Shown here: positions 56,701-64,000 of the stretch, piece after piece | Position numbering within the stretch: position 1 is the stretch's first letter | Layout: the number at the start of each line of letters is the position of its first letter | Source of the DNA: Cyathus striatus | Lineage: Eukaryota > Basidiomycota > Agaricomycetes > Agaricales > Nidulariaceae | Length of the DNA stretch: 64,000 nt | Assembly: GCA_025738555.1 (NCBI GenBank) | Contig: JAOVFP010000021.1 | Coordinates: forward strand, 1,426,001-1,490,000 | Reading direction: 5' to 3' | Notes under the pieces: generated by a model | Told to the model about the DNA's origin: nothing | The model's input: the letters and a program-made list of their open reading frames with translations, nothing else | The model's database searches: none | Translations under genes and position numbers: made by a program

Positions 56701-57204
56701 TTTCAAATCGGAACAGTACCCTACAGAAACGTATGGCAGTGCAAGCACGTCGCAAGGAAGGCAATCAACACAGGCGCCTTCAATCAAACATTGACAGACA
56801 AACTGAGCTCAGCTTGGAGACACAAATCAAATCATTGCAAGGTCAGCTCAAGGTGGTAAAAGAAGCTCGTCGTACACCACGGAAAAAGAAGGTTAAAGTT
56901 ACTGCATTCTAGACTGAAGGGACCTCATCTCAAGCTCGTATGTTCACACAATTTTATGTTATGTATCTAGAGACTCATTATTTTCACAGTTTTCCCTAGT
57001 AATACCGTACATTCTACTCATCAAGCTACCTCTGGTTCACATTATTCATATACTCCGAGCCAACCATTCAGTATCTCCACTGCTCTATCCCCTTATACAA
57101 TGCCATCAACGAGTAGATCACCCTTTAACCAAAATAGTCTTGAAGTATTGTATCCAGTAGATGGTGATCCTGACATTTTAATGTCCTACCCTCGCATTAT
57201 GTAG
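53734..57204 (+). pseudogene. MULE-like transposase gene
   Basis: Exons: 53734-53923, 53988-54190, 54247-54500, 54556-54649, 54704-54947, 55013-55264, 55319-55453, 55518-55749, 55814-56114, 56195-56337, 56400-56580, 56639-56937, 56990-57204. A Cys/His-rich region (FKCNFSAGSG, CSHW) precedes WIMVDTTFKVVHG (first catalytic Asp, D-x-TFK as in MULE DDE transposases) and GDAEAAQALGFGDV (probable second Asp). The C-terminus is Arg/Gln-rich and then a Ser/Pro tail ending SYPRIM. Breaks: exon 9 is one base out of phase, TGA at 56211-56213 (KLxGHVKNEI, fits CGA to TGA), and TAG at 56910-56912 before a still coding-like tail. The start may lie further upstream. No inverted ends found for this copy. Confidence 0.7.
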
Positions 57205-58009
57205 CAGTTGCAATACCTTGAAGGTCTTGTTTTAGTGTACGTTGCTCAAGCTTCACTAGAACAGTACATATAACCTTATATGTGATAGTCTCCAGTATTT
57301 TAATATATTGTTCTGTGCAGACTAAAACACGCTCACGGTTGAAATTGTTTATATCTCAGGAGCATAAATTTGTAAATTATTAATATCTAAAGATATATAT
57401 TTACGACTATATTTAATATGGTGTAATCCTTGCTTTGAAGGCGGAGGTGGAGACATTCGGCCAGGATGAGCTGAGGGAACAGCACTGGAAAGCTTAGAGT
57501 CCCAATATCTCGTAGGTTGTGACTGAGATGATAACTCTAGAGGGCTGTGCACATGAGCAGCATTGGATGTAGGAGCGCGAGGAGGATAGAAAGGCAGAAT
57601 ATACGTGTATATAGCACTGAGATATAATACACATCAGTTGCAAGCGGAGATATTAAAGCTAATGTCAAATAAAAGCAACATGTGAGTAAACACGGTGGCT
57701 CCATCGGTGCTCGGTGCTGTCACCGTAAGCGATACGGAACTTGCCTACAATCAGCCCCTGATCGGAAATATCGACACCGTTTCTCGTATACACTCGAGTT
57801 GAGACCCGCACAACCACTGTGACTTATGTGATTTATATCAATTTTTGATAGTTCCGAGAAGATCCTTCAACTTGGGTATGGTTGACGGGATGCCCGCGGC
57901 TCGATTTCAGATGCTCGCTTGCCAACGCCAAACCGAATTGAATTATGTGACATTCAAACCATACCATATCAGGCATATACATGTTCTTAGCTATATTGCT
58001 CTAGTATTG
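57205..58009. other. Intergenic, no gene seen
   Basis: No coding chain. 57690-57960 is richer in CpG than the sequence to its right and may be a relic of non-repetitive DNA. Confidence 0.35.
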
Positions 58010-58018
58010 ATCTCAGTA

Positions 58019-59611
58019 CAGTCTCCTTCCCAGACCCTATAGGATGTCTCGATCCTAGAGCGGTACACAATTTTTAATCCAAGTTCGTTAGGTGATAAGT
58101 AAAATATTCAAGTCATTGTAATCAACCAATCATATCGTTTGAATTGATCAATTCCCTTTTTGGAATCGGGTACTTTGAACTTTAATTCGGTGAGACATCC
58201 TATAAGGTCGGGCATATAACATATACAAACACCACAGCCACCTTGATGGCCAGCTCGCTGACATCATTCTGAGTATGAAAGTAAATGCTCAGGGGGGGAG
58301 TCGTGTCGACGCATGTCAATTTCATATCTGTATGACTCCAATCCCTTCAGTTGTCGACATTCGAAGCAAAATATTTGACACATTTGGTATACGGCAGTGT
58401 TTCTAGCAAAGAAATGTGGTGAGGCTGCCCTCAAATGTGATAGTGAAGTTGTTTCAATTGTTGGAACAAGCCTTTGGAAGACATTGACTCCCTGAGTGCT
58501 GCTCATTTTCTGTCCAAAAGAAAATATACTTATTATAATCACACCTCTCAATATATTAAGGAAGCAACATATAGAGTCACCGAGTAAAACAGGAAAGAAT
58601 GGCATGTTCATTGGGAGAGAGTTGAGACACTGCTACAACTACAAGCTTGTTTGAACTTGGTCAGTACACACAAACACATGTTGTAGTGGATACTAATTAT
58701 ACCTTAGGCTACCAAGAGCTTTGAATAAAAAATTATCATTGTTAGTCCTGAGACAAATGAGCTCTTACCAAAAGATATACCAGTAGCTTGGTAACTACTA
58801 ACATCTGCAACACTTCTGAGGACTGAAATGCATTCTTAATGAAGTCCAAATGAAGTTTGCAATATCCTACAGCCAATCTTGCTTCTCTTCAACAGTAGAC
58901 TCAATGTTCCAACATTTGTTTTGGCATTCAAAAGATATTGAGCCCTCTGTCAAAATTCAAGGCCTGGAAGTTTGTTCTAAACAATTGTAAAGTTAGAGAT
59001 CCACTGCCACTGCTGAAGTTTCAAATTTCTCTTTTCTTCAATGATATCAACATGTCTATACCTACACAGGGCTTTCAAACTCCACCTGCATATTGGGAAA
59101 AATCTCCTGATATTCCTGATGACTTCAATGAGGACGAAGTACAGGGTATATTATTTACTGACAGTGCACACTTGCAGAGCAGTGGAACAGTGTATAGTAC
59201 AGATTTGTTTGGGATGGTCAGTGTTGCAATTGAGTAACTAAGTTCATTAAATGTTCTTGTAATCTATGTTGTCCACCATCATTGTCATCACGAGTTATGT
59301 ATGGATCTCTTTAATCGACGCAAGGGATGCTAAGTAATGCTATTGAAACTCTTGATGCATCATCTGTTTTTGGAAATGGTCAATTCAAACTCAGAAGATC
59401 ATGGCCTCTGCAGCAGTCAGCTCGATCCTCCTATTTGTATATATTATATGCCAGACCCTACCCATTTCCAAAAAGAGAATGATCAAATAAAGTGATATGA
59501 TTGGTCAATCAAAACTACTTAAAGAGTTTCCCAAATAACTCATGAACTCGGAATAAAAATTGTGTACTGCTCTAGGATTGAGACATCCTATAGGGTCTGG
59601 GAAGGAGACTG
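58019..59611. mobile_element. 1.59 kb element, long inverted ends, 9 bp duplication
   Basis: Inverted ends begin CAGTCTCCTTCCCAGACCC and continue with TATAGGATGTCTC for at least 160 bp on each side (58019 onward and 59611 backward), with substitutions mostly at CpG. The 9 bp repeat ATCTCAGTA flanks it (58010-58018 and 59612-59620). Long inverted ends plus 9 bp duplication fit Mutator-like elements. It lacks a transposase and could be mobilised by a MULE such as the one at 53.7-57.2 kb, though the ends of that one are unknown. It contains two sense-looking frames at 58938-59237 (+) and 58264-58611 (-). Confidence 0.85.
58938..59237 (+). CDS. Possible captured gene fragment inside the 1.59 kb element
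   Basis: A 99-codon frame ending before the right inverted end. The second half has coding character (TPPAYWEKSPDIPDDFNEDE, then VQGILFTDSAHLQSSGTV). Non-autonomous Mutator elements often capture host gene pieces, so this may be one. No family recognised; it could also be chance. Confidence 0.3.
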   Translation: MSPLSKFKAWKFVLNNCKVRDPLPLLKFQISLFFNDINMSIPTQGFQTPPAYWEKSPDIPDDFNEDEVQGILFTDSAHLQSSGTVYSTDLFGMVSVAIE

Positions 59612-59620
59612 ATCTCAGTA

Positions 59621-60701
59621 TATGTATGTATTATATCAATAGAATTTATTATTTTATAGGTGTACGGCTATTAAGTACAACCATTTATTTCTGTTAACTT
59701 CCTAATATGTAAATTTAGCCACTTAACCAAATTGCTAGGTTAGCCAACATGTTCTAAGCTGGGTGGGGCCATATTCGGTTTCACTTCTTGCCACTCACTC
59801 TCGCCACCATCATCCGCTGCCACTAGTCTCAGGCCTCGGCTACCCATCTGTTAGCACTTGTCCAAATCAGGATTTACAACTGCCAACGTCTGGGATAAAA
59901 TGAGCAACTTTAGCAGGGGTGTACATTTGGTGTTCTCAGGCTTGTTTGGTGCCTTTCCAGTTCATTCTCTAGCATGACTAAGCATCACAATGCTTCTATT
60001 TCTTTTGCGCTTATCAGCATCTTTGCATTCCCTCTGGTGTACTTGCTGTTTACTCTTACAATTACAATTTCTCTTATATGTAGCAAGTATATCTTATATT
60101 CTCCAATGGTATTATAGTTTTTTGGTCACTAAATTTGCACCAAAGTGCCATACTTATAAGAGCAAGAATAGGCAACAATAATAATGTGAAGTTTCCCCTT
60201 GGGTTTCCCAGTCTCTCACTGGTAAAGCACCTAAACTTTCAAGTATAGTTTTTAACATGATCCTGATAAAAGATTGGTCTGTACTCTGACTTCCTTTTCA
60301 TATTCAACTATACTTCACCTCTGTTAGGAATTCAAAAGATCAACAAAAGATAGCATGTTCACTTTACCACATCAGGAAATAAAAATGTAGTAATGTAGAC
60401 CTATGTAGATCTATATTTGAAGTATTAAAAAATTGTAAACATCCTCATTTTTCATAATAAATGCTACCTATTGTATGATTATACTAGCAGTGTATAATGA
60501 TCTTTTAAGATTCAAGAAAGGGAAGGAGTTGAACTATCTTCACCTGTATAGTCTTGTAGAGGTCTTGATCCTCTATGGAGTCTTACAGTGCATGCCACAT
60601 ACTTCAGACCAGATTGTGATTCTGTCTATGGGGTGCAATGGTAAGAATTAAGGTACAATATATGTGAGGGTATAGAATTTATATCAAGATATGTAAAGTA
60701 A
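59621..60701. other. AT-rich, CpG-poor spacer
   Basis: No gene or repeat recognised. CpG is almost absent. Confidence 0.4.
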
Positions 60702-61931
60702 AGCAAAATGATATCAAACATTTAATACGTGAGGAAACTGCCTGTGGTGTCTTCTGACCTGCTGATACATATATATTGATGCAGTGAAACAGCAATTCCA
60801 CACATTAAACTCAACATAACTTATTGTAATATATGCAACCACTCACTATTCACTATGCAGTGTAACAAATTTTCACCCTAATATACTGCAGCAGATCGTG
60901 TCATCAAATCGCAAAATTACACCATGATCACCTCACAAACATGCAACATGTGAGGACAGCATGGCATCATCACTATTCCTGCACTTAATTCATAAGAGCT
61001 GGGTATAATCCCATTAATAAATTGAGGTTGAGGCTAATTATAAACCAAGTGTCCTCCTGGTCTACATACGTTGCAAAGTCAAAGCACTTGAATCCTTGCA
61101 TCTAGCACTTTTCATTCCCTATTTGAATTTATCAGATGACTTGAACCATGGCATCAAAAAATTTAAAGATTTTCTAGCTACACCCTGAATGAGATTACAA
61201 GAACAGTTGAGTTATTGTGATCTTCAACTGATACTGTACTAAAATGTGCATAAGAGAAATTTATTTATTCTCTGTTGAAAGTGTATATAATGGAAAGATA
61301 TTTCAATCAAGAAAGCTATAGCCCAACAAGCACCATAATTTGTAATTGTATAACATGTCAGTGCTGTGGTAAGAACCAGTGAAATATCTCCTGGGATACA
61401 CTGTGGATACCAAATAAGCAGCTGATTTCCAAATTTCAGTACATGCCAAAAAAGTTAAATAGGACTGACATACATAGCAAAGACAGCCTGATGCCAGATG
61501 ACGAAGCATCTTAGACTGCACCACCATCTTGTCACATTTAAAAGTGAAAGGCATGGCATCTAAGAACTCAGAACTAATGGGTGTGAAAAGTTGATATATA
61601 CTATACAGACCATCTGCCATCTCGACATGTATATAGAATGATAGCGAGATATATAGCATTGGGTATAGGGTATGGCCCATGTCGTGGATGCAGCGCACAC
61701 CTGTACTGTGTGGGTATGAAAAGAAAAGGATGACTGCCACAATGAATACCTGATGATGGAGCACTTTATTAAAAGAAAATGGAAGTAAGGGATGTAGCTA
61801 GTATTGTGTATAATTTGTGAGTGCAAAAAAGTGTGTGAAATTTTAATATATAGACAGTGTATATAGGGGTACGTTATGGGTAAAAAAAATAGAAAGTAGC
61901 CAATATCCAAATGACAGTACATGCCAAAAAG
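60702..61931. repeat. Segmental repeat, CpG-depleted copy (pairs with 41762-43042)
   Basis: Same sequence as 41762-43042 with CG positions changed to TG or CA at most sites. A minus frame at 61303-61764 partly matches one in the other copy (YHSTDMLYNYKLW), but without codon-preserving changes I do not call it a gene. Confidence 0.75.
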
Positions 61932-62254
61932 GTAACTTATGTCTGAAATAGCAAACATATCAAAGACTACCTGATGCCAGATGAATCAAAGATGAAATAT
62001 CTTAGACCGTACCACCATCTTGATTCTTGTCATGTTTAACAAAGATGGGGGATGAAGGAAATGGTGGATGAACTGTGGATGTGAAAATTTAATATGTACA
62101 CTGTTTACCAAGAAAATTTATATCAGATGATGAAGCACTTAATGCAAACTGCTAAGTCATCTGGACATGTTTAAAAGAAAAAGAAAGTGAGAGATGTAGC
62201 TCAGAGTCAGTTTAGTACTGTGATAAGCTTTGAAAGGTATGGTCCATATCCCAG
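61932..62254. other. Segment missing from the 41.8-45.9 kb copy
   Basis: About 320 bp lie here where the other copy has the 2.5 kb GAGCGTGA element. The sequence itself resembles neighbouring parts of the repeat (tgaagcactt, acatgtttaaaagaaaa) and has no gene. Confidence 0.5.
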
Positions 62255-62588
62255 GATACATTATGGACTTACAGACATTCAACTTCCAAATTCCAGTGCA
62301 CACCAAAAGACTAAAGCACTGGGTGGATAGCAAAACATCTTCAAGAAAAAAAGAATGTACGGCTCAAGAATGAAGAACAAAGACAGCCTGATGTAATCTT
62401 AGACTGCATCACTATCTTGTCATGTTTGCCAAAGATGGGGGGTGAAAGACATGGTATTTAGGAACTATGCATGTAAAATTTTATTATATAGATCATTTAC
62501 AATACAGAGATATGTAGTATTGTGTATACAGTATAAGGTACTTATGGCACATGCCACACCCCCAGCACTGCATGGGTATAAAAATAAA
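62255..62588. repeat. Segmental repeat continued (pairs with 45561-45901)
   Basis: Shares acagacattcaacttccaaa and most of the following 300 bp with 45561-45901. Non-coding. Confidence 0.7.
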
Positions 62589-64000
62589 GAAATAGGGCTG
62601 GCAAGCAGCAGGGCCCACTACCTCTTCATTTAACAGATATTTACCATTAGAAACACATTTCATTATAGAGAAAATTGTATTAAGTAAGAACAACTACATT
62701 AATAATTGTAGTGATAGATACTCTGAATTTGAAGTTCATAAATCTGAGACTGAAATAGATGATGAATGTGGTAGTTAAAAGTATGGAAATAAACAAACTT
62801 ACTCTGAACCAAAAGCCGCTTACCCTGCACATGCAAAAGCAGCATGAATGTCATCCTTGGACCATCACTTATCAAAAACCGTCATCCCAATGGCTCATGA
62901 ACAGATCTTATGCCCATGCCCATCCTCAAGCATTATAACTGTTGAAGAAGCACAACTCCAACACAATGACAACACTACTAAACCTCAAGAACCTACAAAC
63001 TGAATCCTGAAATGCATCAAGTGACAATATTGATATCATCAGCACTCTCTGTGGGGGGGAAAAGTTATTTATGTTGATGCTGGGATGAGTGGGCATTCGG
63101 GTATTTTGGATACTTCTGAGATGTACATTTTTCTTTTCTTTCGTGGTAGGAAGTGTTGTTGGGTTTAGAATAGAACACTGATGTTTTCAGCCCTGAGGGT
63201 CACTGTCAGTGGGTGATTAGGGTTCAAGAATGGATGAGTTCACAGATGATTACTTCTAGTATTGTTCTCGTATCTTCTACGATTGTCGCTCTCAGTATGA
63301 TGTCAATTTACGACTCTATTGTTGCCTTGGGTGCAAAGCTGGATAGGATTGAAAAGTGCATAGATAAAATGAAGTCAGAAATCAATGCATGGTGTTGCAC
63401 ACTTTGACAAGATGGGAGCTCGCTGTCTTCAGTTGGAGAGATTGGCAGTCTTCATATGTTTTCGCTGCATTCATGGCATATGACTAATCCTCATTGTGTA
63501 CTAGAACAAAAATGTATGCAGTCTTAGTCAGTGCCATTTGCACCATTGCAGATAGCAACCTTCCCACTGAACTGCCAGAGAGCACAAGTTCACCTTACAT
63601 CCCCACTCTTCTCGCTAAATATATTGCTACTGAGATTATGTCAATTACAGTTGTTAAACCTGATATCATGGCTGGTGATGTGATGGTGGAAAGGATAGAG
63701 ATGATAGAAGCTACTCCATGGTGTACTTCATAGTGGAGCTTGAGGCCTTGTATGATAGAGATCGATTGTGATGGACTGGGTACCAGGTCTTTGCTTATTG
63801 TCTTTCTGTACTCATCAGCTACTCATGTTGTGTTAGTATGAGTAAAAAAGAAGGATGGGTGGGGTGACTATCACATTTTGGGGCTATAGCCTTGTTAGGT
63901 TCTGGAAGAGTAAGAGAAGATAGAAAGGGGGTGTACCTCATCCTCAATGTCCTTAATCAGCGGTTTGAACTTTCCCTGAATTGACTGTGGATTCCTGAGC
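62589..64000. other. CpG-poor stretch, no supported gene
   Basis: Frames at 63213-63407 (a hydrophobic N-terminal half followed by LDRIEKCIDKMKSEINAW) and 63494-63733 are open but short, with no splice-linked exons. They may be remnants of a decayed mobile gene. Nothing else seen up to the window edge. Confidence 0.4.

Overview
The window looks like an intron-rich filamentous fungus, most likely a mushroom-forming basidiomycete (Agaricomycetes). Genes are cut by many 50-60 nt GT-AG introns, all five intact tRNA genes carry introns, and the repeats (RecQ-like helicase plus DUF6589 element, hAT, MULE-like) belong to types common in that group. Gene models below come from reading splice sites by eye; where I say a model closes, exon phases and stop codons were checked by hand.

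Layout. 1-2.5 kb: a partial minus-strand exon and a multi-exon minus-strand gene of unknown function whose 3' part runs into ~200 bp tandem repeats. 2.7-4.1 kb: decayed hAT transposase. 4.4-4.8 kb: two tRNA-Glu isoacceptors. 5.2-5.7 kb: tandem repeats. 6.15-7.39 kb: intronless P450-like gene. 8.3-9.7 kb: eight-exon coiled-coil/four-TM gene. 10.1-16.8 kb: two paralogues of a protein with a papain-like (LRAT/PPPDE/NlpC-type) HWG...NNC signature. The first is split by a 1.42 kb element flanked by a 9 bp duplication; the second has an expanded exon array and nonsense mutations.

17.24-23.15 kb holds the main find: a complete 5.9 kb DNA element with ~120-128 bp inverted ends and an 11 bp target duplication. 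It carries a RecQ-type helicase gene and a convergent DUF6589 gene, and sits 49 bp upstream of an F-box gene. 23.2-36.0 kb is a cluster of F-box-type genes (A-D, truncated E, and a more distant sixth) with tRNA-Tyr, tRNA-Arg and a GGGC-ended MITE inside it. 36.4-38.4 kb is a ~260 bp tandem array of decayed tRNA-Leu copies ending in one intact tRNA-Leu(AAG). 38.9-41.3 kb is GGC1, the mitochondrial GTP/GDP carrier, the clearest housekeeping gene.

41.7-64 kb is repeat territory. A segmental duplication (41.8-45.9 versus 60.7-62.6 kb) differs mainly by loss of CpG. A 2.5 kb array of the GAGCGTGA motif has the same ends as the 1.42 kb insertion. There are several MITEs, a MULE-like transposase gene (53.7-57.2 kb), and a 1.59 kb element with long inverted ends and a 9 bp duplication (58.0-59.6 kb). 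CGA-to-TGA nonsense changes in three transposon genes and CpG loss in repeats point to C-to-T decay at methylated CpG as the way this genome wears down mobile DNA.
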